Translations under genes and position numbers: made by a program
NCBI RefSeq assembly: GCF_020171745.1
Contig: NZ_JAIVAH010000034.1
Coordinates: forward strand, 1 to 34,997
Direction of reading: 5' to 3'
DNA from: Prescottella equi
GTDB taxonomy: Bacteria > Actinomycetota > Actinomycetes > Mycobacteriales > Mycobacteriaceae
DNA length: 34,997 nt
Shown here: piece by piece, positions 15,457-25,101 of the stretch
Layout of the letters: the number at the start of each line of letters is the position of its first letter
Numbering within the stretch: the first letter of the stretch is position 1
The notes under the pieces: generated by a model
What the model was told of the DNA's origin: nothing
Databases searched by the model: none
What the model saw: the letters and a program-made list of their open reading frames with translations, nothing else

Positions 15457-16196
15457 CCGTAGCCACCCTTCCCGCCACATCGGCGCACCCCGCTCCCACC
15501 GGCGTCCGACGCCTTCTCGCGGTCTGCCGCCTCCACGCGGTGTCGTGGCCGCTGCTACTGGCCGCACCCGCCGCGATCCTCGCGGTCACGTTCGCCATCA
15601 ACCTCACGATCTTCGCGCTGATCGACGCCGATGACGAGACCCACGTCACGGGCGCGGTGCTCGCGCTCTACGGCTTCGTCGTCGCGTTCTACACCCAGGC
15701 GATGGCGCAGACCTTTCCGTTCGCGCTCGGGCTGAGCGTGACGCGGCGCCAGTTCTTCACCTCGACCACGGTCGTCGCGATCGTCCAGTCGATCGTCTTC
15801 GCCGCGGTGCTGCAGTTGCTGTCGGTGATCGAGGCCGCGACCGACGGGTGGGGCGTAGGGATGCGCATGTTCGGCGTGCTCCGCTACGCGACCGATTCCG
15901 TTGTGCTGCAGACCGTCACGCTGTTCGCGAGCCTGCTGCTGACCACTGCGCTCGCGATGCTGCTGGGCGCGGTCTTCCTGCGCTGGCGGACCTCAGGCCT
16001 GCTGATCGCAGGAATCGGCACGATCGGGGCGCTCGGCCTCGCCGCTGTCGTCGTCACGTGGGCGCACTGGTGGCCGGCGATCGGGTCGTGGTTCGTCGAT
16101 TCCCCCCGAGCGGTGGTCCTGGCAGTGGTGCCCGTGGCCGCTTCGGCCGTGTCGATCGCCGCGACCTGGGCAGTACTCAGGCGAGCAATGATCTGA
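15453..16196 (+). CDS. ABC transporter permease of the YtrA-type operon
   Basis: This 247-residue membrane protein has about six transmembrane helices (near 32-55, 65-85, 100-125, 150-175, 183-205, 218-242). The start overlaps the ATPase stop (ATGA). The protein has no close named relative that I can recognise. Position and topology make it the membrane partner of the ATPase upstream. Its 3' end overlaps the convergent cobQ gene by 20 bases. Confidence 0.82.
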   Translation: MTVATLPATSAHPAPTGVRRLLAVCRLHAVSWPLLLAAPAAILAVTFAINLTIFALIDADDETHVTGAVLALYGFVVAFYTQAMAQTFPFALGLSVTRRQFFTSTTVVAIVQSIVFAAVLQLLSVIEAATDGWGVGMRMFGVLRYATDSVVLQTVTLFASLLLTTALAMLLGAVFLRWRTSGLLIAGIGTIGALGLAAVVVTWAHWWPAIGSWFVDSPRAVVLAVVPVAASAVSIAATWAVLRRAMI

Positions 16197-17709
16197 TCGT
16201 GGACAGATCGCTCGGCGCGCCACCACCCAGCAGCGCGTCGAGCGCGTCGATGTCGAGATGGTTCTCGACGAGGTCCGCGAGCAGATCCAGCTGCGCCTCC
16301 CGGACCCGGGCCACGTCGGTGTCCGGCGCGACGACGAAGCCCGCCCGGCCGGCACTCTCCGCCACCTCGGCGAGGAACCGGCGCCGATACTCGTCGTTCT
16401 CGAGGATCCCGTGCCAGTGGGTGCCGCGCACGCTGCCGCGGACGCTGCCCTCCTTCGCCCCGTCGGCCGCCGTCAGCAGGGGGGCGTCACCGTTTCGACG
16501 CACCCGCCCGTGGTGGATCTCGTAGCCGCGCACCGGGATTCCGTCTGCATCGCCCTCGACCTGCGCGAGCACCTTGTCGGTCGCGAACTCGATCTCGAGG
16601 TCCAGCAGACCCAGGCCCGGAACCGGACCGGTGCCGGATTCGACGTCGTCGTCGATCACCGCGCCCAGCATCTGGTAGCCGCCGCAGATGCCGAGAATCG
16701 CCCCGCCGGCCTGCGCGCGACGGATCAATGCGTCGCCGATTCCGCTGCGCCGCAACCACTCCAGGTCGGTGACGGTGGACTTGCTACCCGGCACCACGAC
16801 GAGGTCGGAGTCGGCCAGACGCGACGGCTCACTCACCCAGTGCACCGAGACACCCGGTTCGCACGCGAGCGCCTCGACGTCGGTGGAGTTGGAGATGCGC
16901 GGCAGCCGGATCGCCGCGACCCGCAGCCACTCGTCGCCGACCGGCGGCGCGGGGCGACCGACGGGCGCGTCCCCGACCACGCCGAGCGAGTCCTCCGCGT
17001 CGAGCCACAGGCCCTCGGCGAACGGGATCACCCCGAGCGTGGGGCGGCCGGTGAGCGCCGTCAGCTGGTCCAGGCCGGGCTCGAGCAGGCTGACGTCGCC
17101 GCGGAACTTGTTGATCACGAACCCGGCGATCAGCGCCTGGTCCTCCGGTGAGAGGACCGCGACCGTGCCGAACAGGTGCGCCAGCACTCCCCCGCGGTCG
17201 ATGTCGCCGACGACGATCACGGGCAGCTGCGCGGCCTGCGCCAGCCCCATGTTCGCCAGGTCGGTGGCCCGCAGGTTGATCTCCGCGGGCGAGCCGGCTC
17301 CCTCACAGATCACCACGTCGAACTCGGCGCGCAGCGATGCCAACTCGTCGGCGACGAGCTCGCGCAGCCACTCCCGGTGGGTGATGTAGTCGCGGGCGCC
17401 GACCGTGGTGACGGCCTTGCCGCGGACCACCAGCTGCGACGTCCGGTCACCGCCGGGCTTGAGCAGCACCGGGTTGAACCGCACACTCGGGTCCAGCCCG
17501 CAGGCCCGCGCCTGCAGCGCCTGTGCCCGGCCGATCTCGCCGCCGTCGAGCGTGACGACGGAGTTGTTCGACATGTTCTGCGCCTTGAACGGCGCCACCC
17601 GCACCCCGCGACGCGCCAGCATCCGGCACAGCCCGGCGACGAGGACGCTCTTGCCGGCGTCGGACGTAGTGCCGGCGACCAGTAGCGCGCCGCTGAGCGC
17701 CGCGGTCAC
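16177..17709 (-). CDS. cobQ: cobyric acid synthase
   Basis: This 510-residue enzyme amidates four side chains of adenosylcobyrinic acid diamide using glutamine and ATP, late in cobalamin synthesis. The N-terminal ATPase part shows [11 protein letters not shown] (P-loop-like), [10 protein letters not shown] and [12 protein letters not shown]. The C-terminal glutamine amidotransferase part shows [11 protein letters not shown] with the nucleophilic Cys, and [11 protein letters not shown] with the catalytic His. The length is normal for the family. The GTG start at 17709 overlaps the map stop (GTGA). No other cobalamin genes occur in the window. Confidence 0.95.
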   Translation of the reverse strand: MTAALSGALLVAGTTSDAGKSVLVAGLCRMLARRGVRVAPFKAQNMSNNSVVTLDGGEIGRAQALQARACGLDPSVRFNPVLLKPGGDRTSQLVVRGKAVTTVGARDYITHREWLRELVADELASLRAEFDVVICEGAGSPAEINLRATDLANMGLAQAAQLPVIVVGDIDRGGVLAHLFGTVAVLSPEDQALIAGFVINKFRGDVSLLEPGLDQLTALTGRPTLGVIPFAEGLWLDAEDSLGVVGDAPVGRPAPPVGDEWLRVAAIRLPRISNSTDVEALACEPGVSVHWVSEPSRLADSDLVVVPGSKSTVTDLEWLRRSGIGDALIRRAQAGGAILGICGGYQMLGAVIDDDVESGTGPVPGLGLLDLEIEFATDKVLAQVEGDADGIPVRGYEIHHGRVRRNGDAPLLTAADGAKEGSVRGSVRGTHWHGILENDEYRRRFLAEVAESAGRAGFVVAPDTDVARVREAQLDLLADLVENHLDIDALDALLGGGAPSDLSTIRSLLA

Positions 17710-18563
17710 GGCAGCGTGAGGATCTCGTTGCCCTCGTCGGTGACGACGATGGTGTGCTCGAACTGGGCGGTCCACTTGCGGTCCTTGGTGACGACCGTCC
17801 AGCCGTCCTCCCAGATGTCGTAGTCGACGGTGCCGAGGTTGATCATCGGCTCGATCGTGAACACCATGCCGGGTTCGATGACGGTGTCGACGTTGGGCTG
17901 GTCGTAGTGCAGGATCACCAGGCCGTTGTGGAAAGTCTCACCGATGCCGTGGCCGGTGAAGTCGCGGACCACGCCGTAGCCGAAGCGGTTGGCGTACGAC
18001 TCGATGACGCGGCCGATGACGTTGAGTTCGCGGCCCGGCTTGACGGCCTTGATCGCGCGCATCGTGGCCTCGTGGGTGCGCTCGACCAGCAGCCGGTTCT
18101 CCTCGGATACATCGCCCGCCAGGAACGTCGCATTGGTGTCGCCGTGCACGCCGTCGATGAATGCCGTGACGTCGATGTTGACGATGTCGCCGTCCTGGAT
18201 GACGGTCGAGTCGGGGATGCCGTGGCAGATGACCTCGTTGAGCGACGTGCAGCACGACTTCGGGAAGCCGCGGTAGCCCAGCGTCGACGGGTAGGCGCCG
18301 TGGTCGCACATGTACTCGTGCGCGATACGGTCCAGCTCGTCGGTGGTGACACCGGGAGCGACGGCCTTGCCGGCCTCCTGCAGCGCCTGAGCTGCGATCT
18401 TGCTCGCCACCCGCATCTTCTCGATGGTCTCGGGCGTCTGCACCCACGGCTCCTTGCCCTCGCGGGCCGTCGCCTTCCACACGTACTCGGGACGCTCGAT
18501 GCCCTTGGGCACGTCGAGGACGGGTGAGACGGTTCCGGGAACGAGAGCAGTGCGAACAGGCAT
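17706..18563 (-). CDS. map: type I methionine aminopeptidase
   Basis: This 285-residue cytosolic metallopeptidase removes N-terminal methionine. All five metal ligands are present: Asp131 (NIDV), Asp142 (GDTN), His205 (GHGIG), Glu238 (IEPM) and Glu269 (FEHT). The active-site His114 (CHG) is also present. There is an N-terminal extension of about 40 residues, similar to the 'c' class known in M. tuberculosis MapB. It is the first gene of the map-cobQ pair. The ATG at 18563 begins the only plausible start. Confidence 0.95.
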   Translation of the reverse strand: MPVRTALVPGTVSPVLDVPKGIERPEYVWKATAREGKEPWVQTPETIEKMRVASKIAAQALQEAGKAVAPGVTTDELDRIAHEYMCDHGAYPSTLGYRGFPKSCCTSLNEVICHGIPDSTVIQDGDIVNIDVTAFIDGVHGDTNATFLAGDVSEENRLLVERTHEATMRAIKAVKPGRELNVIGRVIESYANRFGYGVVRDFTGHGIGETFHNGLVILHYDQPNVDTVIEPGMVFTIEPMINLGTVDYDIWEDGWTVVTKDRKWTAQFEHTIVVTDEGNEILTLP

Positions 18564-18677
18564 GGGTCCAGCGTAAACCGCGTCCCGGTGCGCGCTGCCC
18601 TCCCGCCCCGCACCGACCCCGTGCCGCGTCCCGAAACGGTCCGCGACCAGCCCGGATGCGTTTATCCGGAAAGTCGG

Positions 18678-18683
18678 TATGGT
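18678..18683 (+). promoter_or_regulatory. possible -10 box for the small unknown gene
   Basis: TATGGT fits a -10 element 34 bases before the ATG at 18717, but no good -35 is present. The 153-base gap from 18564 to 18716 is divergent between map and this gene and must hold both promoters. I see nothing else convincing in it. Confidence 0.25.
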
Positions 18684-18716
18684 GAGCGGTCAACCTGGTC
18701 AGAAGTGAGGGTGACA

Positions 18717-19034
18717 ATGGGCCAGCAGTCGCGGGCCGCCGAACATCGGTGGGCTCCGGTCAAGGTCAGCAAGGTCGTATCGGCCGTCTCGGACGACTTC
18801 GTCCATATCGACGTCGAACTCGACGGTGACATCCATCCCGAGTGGGCGTGCGCCTTCGCCCGCATGAGCGGCGCCAGGAACGCCGAACTGATGCTGCACG
18901 CGGCAGAGGAGCCGCCCCGCATCACACTGACGACGCGCAGCGACTACCGCGAGACCGCGGAACTGTCGGTGGTGTACCTCGTCGAGGAAGTCAACCTCTA
19001 CATCCGGCTCGCGATCGAGATGGTGGGCAGATAG
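18717..19034 (+). CDS. conserved-looking small protein of unknown function
   Basis: This 105-residue soluble protein has balanced charge and no signal peptide or membrane segment. The start is ATG 18717 with GAGGGTGA immediately upstream. It shows strand-rich patterns (FVHIDVELDG, RITLTTRSDYRETAELSVVYLVEEVNLYIRLAIEMV), so it is a plausible small alpha/beta protein. I do not recognise the family. Codon use and third-base GC match the neighbours, which supports it as a real gene. Confidence 0.65.
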   Translation: MGQQSRAAEHRWAPVKVSKVVSAVSDDFVHIDVELDGDIHPEWACAFARMSGARNAELMLHAAEEPPRITLTTRSDYRETAELSVVYLVEEVNLYIRLAIEMVGR

Positions 19035-19037
19035 TCG

Positions 19038-19106
19038 CCGCAACGTGGTCACGGACTTCGTCCGGTCGCCCCGGTACAGCGACCTGATGCGCTCGATCGG
19101 GCCCGG
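19038..19106 (-). pseudogene. decayed C-terminal fragment of a GntR/UTRA regulator
   Basis: Read leftward, this stretch encodes PIERIRSLYRGDR-TKSV-TTLR. That is nearly identical to the last residues of the intact UTRA regulator near 27800 (PIERVRSLYRGDR-MAFV-TELR). Upstream in the same frame the similarity stops and the frame runs into the lipid kinase gene, so only about 23 residues survive. It lies in the gap between the small unknown gene and the lipid kinase. The match is seen directly; the origin by deletion or recombination is inferred. Confidence 0.65.
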
Positions 19107-19141
19107 CACGACTTCGGCGCGATGGTTCTCCCGTCGCCGAG

Positions 19142-20488
19142 TCACCGCGTCAGGGGGAATCGCGCAGGCATCCCGGTCAGCCGATACAGCCGAGCCAGGT
19201 CGATCGCGGGTTTCGTCGGGCGCATGCCCGGCCGCACTCGCGGCACCCGCACCCGCAATGCCCCCGGCGCGACGGTGCACCGGACGGGCGTGCGGAACAT
19301 CAGGAATTCGCCGTCGACCCCGATCGGGATCTCGTCCCGGTCGGAGTGGACGACGACCTCGGCCGCGCGGGTCGTGGTCAGCCCCCGGGTGTGGCCGCCC
19401 TGCAGCAGTCCGACCGCGTCCCGGGCACTGGCCACCGACACGACCACGACACCGAGAACGCCGGCGTCCAGCCGTTCCCGCCGTCCCAGACCCACGAGAT
19501 CCGTGGTCCGATACGGCCCGTTGCTCACCAGCACCGCTTGCGGGCCGCCGAACGTTTCACCGTCGATGTCGACGGTCAGCCCGGAATCGTGCTGCCGGCC
19601 GAGCAGGTCCGGCAGCATCTGCAGGGCGGTCGCCGTCTTGTCGTCCCGGTAGGCCGGGCTGCGAACCACTTCGGCGTACACCCCGAACGAGGCGTTGTTG
19701 ACGAACGGATGGCCGTTCAACACGCCGAGGTCCACCCGGATCTCCACGCCGTCCCGCAGTGCATCCAGGCAGGTCGCGGGATCGTCCCGGTCCAGTCCGA
19801 GGTCGAGCGCGAAGTGGTTGCGGGTTCCGGCGCTGATCACCAGGAACGGGAGGTCGTGCTCGGCCGCCACGGCGGCCACCAGCGCCTGAGTCCCGTCCCC
19901 GCCGGCCACCCCGAGCAGATCGGCGCCGCGTTCGACCGCCGCTTGCGCCAGCGCGACGACGTCGACGGTCCCCGGACCCTCGAGCAGGACCACCTCGGCT
20001 CCGAGTGCCTCGGCCTTGCGGCGCAGGTCGAACTTCTCCACCTTGCCTCCGCCGGAGTGGGGATTCATCACGAGGAACGGGCGCCGCGGTGGCGGGACCG
20101 AATGCTCGGGCATCGTGTCCGTCTCGTCCCCGTCGGCCAGCGCCGCGTATGCGCAGAACACCGCCACGATCAGCAGCCCACAGGCAACCAGGACCACCCA
20201 CAGCAGGTGGGCGCGGACGAACAGCACGAGAACGACCATCGGCGCCAGCACCGCCACCCCGAGCGAGGACGCCCGCGGCACACCACGACTGCTGAGGAAC
20301 CAGTACAACCCGGCGACCGTGACGACGACTCCACCGACCGCGACCAACAGCAGGGCCACAGTGCCGAACAGTCCGGCGACCACGATCGGGACGCCCGCGG
20401 CACAGGCCCCGGCGACGAATGCCGCACGCGCCCACCACCGCCGGGCCCGCGACACCGGAGTGGTCGGTCGATGGGCTGTCTCGGACAC
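19142..20488 (-). CDS. membrane-anchored diacylglycerol kinase-family lipid kinase
   Basis: This 448-residue protein has about four N-terminal transmembrane helices (24-45, 45-66, 75-92, 95-116), followed by a DAGK catalytic domain. The domain starts with FLVMNPHSGGGK (138-149) and has the nucleotide motif GGDGT (196-200). Later motifs such as NHFALDLGL and DGE fit the YegS/DgkB-like family, which phosphorylates a lipid or a related alcohol using ATP. GTG 20488 has GGAGG 6 bases upstream. It follows the SulP gene by 10 bases, so the two are probably one transcript. Confidence 0.86.
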   Translation of the reverse strand: MSETAHRPTTPVSRARRWWARAAFVAGACAAGVPIVVAGLFGTVALLLVAVGGVVVTVAGLYWFLSSRGVPRASSLGVAVLAPMVVLVLFVRAHLLWVVLVACGLLIVAVFCAYAALADGDETDTMPEHSVPPPRRPFLVMNPHSGGGKVEKFDLRRKAEALGAEVVLLEGPGTVDVVALAQAAVERGADLLGVAGGDGTQALVAAVAAEHDLPFLVISAGTRNHFALDLGLDRDDPATCLDALRDGVEIRVDLGVLNGHPFVNNASFGVYAEVVRSPAYRDDKTATALQMLPDLLGRQHDSGLTVDIDGETFGGPQAVLVSNGPYRTTDLVGLGRRERLDAGVLGVVVVSVASARDAVGLLQGGHTRGLTTTRAAEVVVHSDRDEIPIGVDGEFLMFRTPVRCTVAPGALRVRVPRVRPGMRPTKPAIDLARLYRLTGMPARFPLTR

Positions 20489-20498
20489 GATTCGCCTC

Positions 20499-22196
20499 CT
20501 ACCGTGCATCCGCGCGGCGCCGGAACGCATCGACCGCCGCGTCGATCGTGGGATAGAAGTGGCCGGCGTCGAAGCGCTCGCCCAGGCCGAACCGCACCAG
20601 ACGGTCCTTGATCGGCCCCTTCATCTCGGCGAAGGCCAGGCGGATGCCCTGGCCCTCGAGATACCGGTCGAGGTCGACGAGTTCGTCGACCGCGGTGGTG
20701 TCCAGCCCGGTGATCGGTTCGGCCGCGATCACCACCCACTCGGTCGGCGCCTCCTCGCGCTTCACGACCGAGCGCACGTAGTCGTCGAAGATCCCGCCGT
20801 TGGCGAAGAACAGCGGTGCGTCGAAGCGGATGATCACCAGACCCGGGATGCGGTGCCCGTCCGGGTGCCGCGAGATGTCGTGGAAGCCCGGGCCGGACGT
20901 CAGCTCGACGAGTTCGGTGCGGTACGGCTGCCAGGCCCGCAGGACGACCGCGACGAACGACAGTCCGATCGCCACCAGGATGCCCTGCAGGACGCCGACC
21001 AGCGCCACACCGAGGAAGGCGGCACCGGCGAGTCCGGCCTCCACTCGGCTCATCCGCCACAGCCGTGCCATGCCCTTGACGTCGATCAGCGCCGTCGCCG
21101 CGACGATCACGACGGCGCCGAGAGTGGCGTCGGGCAGATACGCGGTGACGCCGGGCGCGACCAGCACGAACGCCAGGACCGCCAGCGCGCCGACCGCCCC
21201 CGCCAATTGCGTATGCGCACCGCTCTGTTCGGCCACCGGAGTCCGGGATCCACTGGCGGAGATCGGGAACCCGCCGAACAGGCCGCTCGCGACGTTGGCC
21301 GCACCGATCGCCTTCATCTCGGTGCTGCCGTTCACGTCCTCGCCGCGGCGGGCGGCGAACGTCCGCGACAGCACACCGGTGTCGGCGAACGCGATCAGCG
21401 CGATACCGGCCGCCGGACCGATCAACTGCAGCACGTCGCCCCAGGCGACGCCGCCGAACGACGGCAGCGGCAGGCCCTTGGGAAGCGCGCCCACCATCCC
21501 GATCCGATCGTCCAGTCCGATCGCGGCGGAGAGCACGATCGAACCGACCACCGCGACCAGCACCCCGGGAATCCGCGACCACCACAGCCGGAACGCCACG
21601 ATCACGGCGAGTGAGCCGACCCCGACCGTCGCGGCGACGGCGTCGACGTCGCCGGCGAACACCGCCTTCCCGATCTCGACGATCTCTCCGAGGATGCCGG
21701 ACGCCTCGACCGGGAACCCGAGGAGTTTCGGCAGCTGGCCGACCACGACGATGAGCGCGATCGCATTGAGGTAGCCGAGTCGGATGGGCTTCGACAGCAG
21801 TTCGGTGACGAAGCCCAGGTTGAGGAACCCGCCGAGGATGAGGATCGCCCCGACGAGAACGGCAAGCACCCCGGCGAGGGCGAGTGCGCTCTCGGGATCG
21901 CCGACGGCCGCCAGCGGCAGCACCGCCGCGGCGATCAGCGGAGCGAGCGACGAATCCGGGCCGAGGACGAGGATTTTCGACGGTCCCAGCACCGCGTAGG
22001 TGAGGAGCGGCACGATGGTCGCGTACAGACCCGCGTACGCCGGCAACCCGGCGGCCTCCGCATACCCCATGCCCGCCGGGATGAGGAGCGCGGTGAGCAC
22101 GAGCCCGGCCACGATGTCCGTGCGCAACCACTCGCGGCGGTAGCCCCGGGCCGTCGCCGGGCCGGGCAACCGCCACAGCAGTTCCGTCCAGGCCAT
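20499..22196 (-). CDS. SulP-family anion transporter with STAS domain
   Basis: This 565-residue protein is a second and longer SulP transporter. Residues 1-430 hold the transport domain (LIPAGMGYAEAAGLPAYAGLYATIVP, GPDSSLAPLIAAAVLPLA). The C-terminus is a STAS domain (about 445-555, with VVIAAEPITGLDTTAVDELVDLD). The substrate may be sulfate, bicarbonate or another anion. A GATAAT box sits just 6 bases before the ATG, so a leaderless transcript is possible. Its neighbours are a P-type ATPase (77 bases upstream) and the lipid kinase. Confidence 0.9.
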   Translation of the reverse strand: MAWTELLWRLPGPATARGYRREWLRTDIVAGLVLTALLIPAGMGYAEAAGLPAYAGLYATIVPLLTYAVLGPSKILVLGPDSSLAPLIAAAVLPLAAVGDPESALALAGVLAVLVGAILILGGFLNLGFVTELLSKPIRLGYLNAIALIVVVGQLPKLLGFPVEASGILGEIVEIGKAVFAGDVDAVAATVGVGSLAVIVAFRLWWSRIPGVLVAVVGSIVLSAAIGLDDRIGMVGALPKGLPLPSFGGVAWGDVLQLIGPAAGIALIAFADTGVLSRTFAARRGEDVNGSTEMKAIGAANVASGLFGGFPISASGSRTPVAEQSGAHTQLAGAVGALAVLAFVLVAPGVTAYLPDATLGAVVIVAATALIDVKGMARLWRMSRVEAGLAGAAFLGVALVGVLQGILVAIGLSFVAVVLRAWQPYRTELVELTSGPGFHDISRHPDGHRIPGLVIIRFDAPLFFANGGIFDDYVRSVVKREEAPTEWVVIAAEPITGLDTTAVDELVDLDRYLEGQGIRLAFAEMKGPIKDRLVRFGLGERFDAGHFYPTIDAAVDAFRRRADAR

Positions 22197-22273
22197 GCAC
22201 GGATTATCGTCCCGGAACCGCTGCGGGCTCGGGGATTCGGGCAAGATCCGTCCGCGGGCGCCGGAGATCCCGA

Positions 22274-25069
22274 TCAGCGCACGCGCGCACGCCGCGGGTC
22301 GACGACGTCCGTCGCGGGAATCGGTGACGCAGGCGCCGTTCTCTGCCGCCGCCGGCGCCGCAACCACTTCTCGGCCTCGATCACGACCGGGATGATCAGC
22401 GACCACCCGAGGCAGGCGAGCCACTGCGCACCGGTGAGGGATGTGGTGGTGAGCAGATCCTGCAGGAACCCCAGCTCCACCGCGAGCACCGTGACGATCG
22501 TGGGGATCGACAGGATCTTGAGCGCGCCGAGGATGGGCGGGGCGACACCGGATTCCGGGTCGCGTCGCATCACCAGCCCGGCGAGCACCGAACCGAGGGA
22601 CAGGACCACGAAGGCCATCGTCATCGGGACGTTGGGTTCCGTGGGACTCATGGTGCCCGGCGCCAGCAGCAGCGCCGCGAGCGCGACCGCGAACTGTAGG
22701 ACGCCGTACGCGAACCACTGGACGAACGACGTCCGGTTCGCGATCGGCTGTTTCGGATCCCGGGGCGGCTTGTCCATCAGGTTCGGCGGCGGCGGATCCT
22801 GCATGATGACGATGACCGGGAACAGCGTGATGAAGAAGTGTTGGAAGATCACCATGAGCGGGGTGAGCGCGACCCCGTCGTTGATGTCGAACACGCTCGC
22901 GACGAGGAACAACAACACCAGAGAGAAGAGCTTGGCCATCTGGTAGCGGATGTAGGCGACGATCTTGTCGTAGATGCTGCGGCCCAGATGGATTGCGGTG
23001 ACCAGGGTCCCGAAGTTGTCGTCGGTGAGGATGATCCGGCCGGCCTGCTTCGTCACCTCGCTGCCCGAGCCCATCGCCACGCCGACGTCCGCCTTCTTCA
23101 GCGCGGCAGCATCGTTCACGGCGTCACCGGTCATCGCGACGATCGCGCCACCCCGCTGCATGACGTCGGCCAGGCGCAGTTTGTCCTCGGGGGTGACGCG
23201 GCCGAACACGTGCAGTTCGGGGAGCCTCGCCGCGAGTTCGTCGTCCGTCATGGCCTGAAGCTCCGCGCCGCTGACCGCGCCCGGCCCCAGGTCGAGTTCG
23301 GCACCGATCGCGGCGGCGGTGATCGCATGATCCCCGGTGATCATCCGGACGTCGATGCCCGCGCCGTGCGCGGTACGCACGGCGTCGACCGCCTCCGGCC
23401 GCAGCGGGTCGATGATGCCGACCATTCCGACGAACGTGAGATCGTCGACGAACGACATCGGATCGGCTGCCACCGCCTGCTCGTCCCCGTCCAGGACCCT
23501 GGTGGCGAAGGCCAGGACGCGCAACCCCTTCTCGGACATGGTCCGGTTCGCCGCCAGGATCTCCTCCCGGACGTCGTCCAACGGCACCTGCTCTCTACCT
23601 GGGCGGAAGGCCGACCGGCACCGCGCCAACACCACATCGGGTCCGCCCTTGACCAATTCGACGAACCGGGTGGTGCCGTCGACCGGCAGGCTGTGGAACG
23701 TCGACATGAACTTGTAGGCGGAATCGAACGGCACCTCGGCAACCCGCGGATAGGTGCGCCGGGTGAGCGGGGCGTCGACACCCATCTTTGCCGCGAGCAC
23801 GACGAGCGCAGCCTCGGTCGGGTCGCCGACCACGTCACCGGCGTCGGAGACGGTGGCGTCGCTGTCGAGGCACAGCCCGTAGGCGAGGAGGGTGAAATCC
23901 GGGACCGACTCCCCCGCGACGTGTCGGATCGCGCCGGACTTGGCGTAGCCTTCGCCGCCCACCTCGAACCACCGGCCGTGGAAGTACAGCGACCGCACCG
24001 TCATCTGGTTCATCGTCAGCGTGCCGGTCTTGTCGGAGTTGATCGCGCTGGTGGCGCCGAGCGTCTCGACGTCGCTGAGGTTCTTCACGATCGCCTTGGC
24101 GTCGGCGAGTTGTCGGGCGCCGTAGGCCAGCATCGCCTGCACGAAGGTCGGTAGCCCGGTGGGGATTGCGGAGACACCCATCGAGATACCGAGCAGCATC
24201 ACCGTGGTGAGGTCCTGCCCTCGGAGCAGCCCGATCACGACGATCACCGCCACCGCGGTCCACGCGATGATGCCGAGCACCTTCGTCAGTGAATGCAGTT
24301 CGCGCTGCAGCGGCGACAGGCTCGGTGCGATCGCGGAGAGCAGCGACGCGATCTTCCCCATCTCGGTGCGCATCCCGGTCTCGGTCACCACCATCGTCGC
24401 GGTGCCGCGGGTGACCGAGGTGTTCTGGAACAGCATGTTGCTGCGGTCGCCGAGTGCGGCGTCCGCGGCGGTGAGCGTCCCCGGATCCTTCGCGACCGGT
24501 GCGCTCTCTCCGGTCAGCGCCGCCTCCTGTGTCTCCAGAGTGGCCGAACGCAGAAGGCGGCCGTCCGCCGGAACGAGATCCCCGGCCTCGAGTTCCGCGA
24601 CGTCGCCGGGGACGAGATCGGTTGCGGGAAGCTGCGTCAGCGCGCCGTCGCGGATCACCCGGGCCTGTGGTGTCTGCATCTTCGCGAGCGCGTCCACGCT
24701 GGCGCGTGCCTTCAACTCCTGTTGGGTTCCCAGGACGATGTTCACCACCACCAGGACCGCGACCACGATCGCGGTCGAGATCTCCCCGATCACGAGGCTG
24801 ATGATCACGACCGCGACGAGCATCAGGTTCATCGGATCCTTCAGTTGCAGCCACGCGAGCGCCCAGACCGACGGGGCGGGTTCGGCCGCAATCTCGTTGG
24901 CGCCGTATCTCTCCCGCCGCGTCGCGGCGTCAGCACTGCTCAGTCCGGACCGGGAGTCGGACGTCAGCGCCGACAGGACCTCGTCGGGGCTCTGGACGTG
25001 CCACGTCGTTCGGGAGTCCGTCGGGGCCGTGGCACCCGTCCGGTCGGGCACCGGTTCTGCGGTGGCCAT
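22274..25069 (-). CDS. P2-like P-type ATPase with atypical ion-binding residues
   Basis: This 931-residue membrane pump has a normal cytoplasmic machine: TGES (186-189), phosphorylation motif DKTGT (Asp346), KGGPD (474-478), MITGD (577-580) and a hinge TGDAVNDAAALKKADVGVAMG-type motif (647-667). The hinge differs from the usual GDGVNDAPAL at two positions. In segment M4 the Ca2+-pump PEGLP is PTGLP (Thr304). In M5 and M6 the canonical Asn/Glu and Asn-Thr-Asp ligands are absent. Lys713 in M5 aligns with the lysine of the gastric H+,K+-ATPase. The substrate is therefore uncertain. ATG 25069 has GGAG 8 bases upstream. Confidence 0.9.
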   Translation of the reverse strand: MATAEPVPDRTGATAPTDSRTTWHVQSPDEVLSALTSDSRSGLSSADAATRRERYGANEIAAEPAPSVWALAWLQLKDPMNLMLVAVVIISLVIGEISTAIVVAVLVVVNIVLGTQQELKARASVDALAKMQTPQARVIRDGALTQLPATDLVPGDVAELEAGDLVPADGRLLRSATLETQEAALTGESAPVAKDPGTLTAADAALGDRSNMLFQNTSVTRGTATMVVTETGMRTEMGKIASLLSAIAPSLSPLQRELHSLTKVLGIIAWTAVAVIVVIGLLRGQDLTTVMLLGISMGVSAIPTGLPTFVQAMLAYGARQLADAKAIVKNLSDVETLGATSAINSDKTGTLTMNQMTVRSLYFHGRWFEVGGEGYAKSGAIRHVAGESVPDFTLLAYGLCLDSDATVSDAGDVVGDPTEAALVVLAAKMGVDAPLTRRTYPRVAEVPFDSAYKFMSTFHSLPVDGTTRFVELVKGGPDVVLARCRSAFRPGREQVPLDDVREEILAANRTMSEKGLRVLAFATRVLDGDEQAVAADPMSFVDDLTFVGMVGIIDPLRPEAVDAVRTAHGAGIDVRMITGDHAITAAAIGAELDLGPGAVSGAELQAMTDDELAARLPELHVFGRVTPEDKLRLADVMQRGGAIVAMTGDAVNDAAALKKADVGVAMGSGSEVTKQAGRIILTDDNFGTLVTAIHLGRSIYDKIVAYIRYQMAKLFSLVLLFLVASVFDINDGVALTPLMVIFQHFFITLFPVIVIMQDPPPPNLMDKPPRDPKQPIANRTSFVQWFAYGVLQFAVALAALLLAPGTMSPTEPNVPMTMAFVVLSLGSVLAGLVMRRDPESGVAPPILGALKILSIPTIVTVLAVELGFLQDLLTTTSLTGAQWLACLGWSLIIPVVIEAEKWLRRRRRQRTAPASPIPATDVVDPRRARVR

Positions 25070-25101
25070 GGCTGCGACTCCTTTCCCGGCGGTCGGGTGC
25101 G

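Noticed and set aside
20016-21614. 532-codon plus-strand open frame
   Set aside because: It is antisense to the lipid kinase and the SulP gene, rich in Arg/Asp/His with low complexity, and has no ribosome site.
22838-24154. 438-codon plus-strand open frame inside the P-type ATPase
   Set aside because: Antisense shadow of a gene with intact P-type ATPase motifs.
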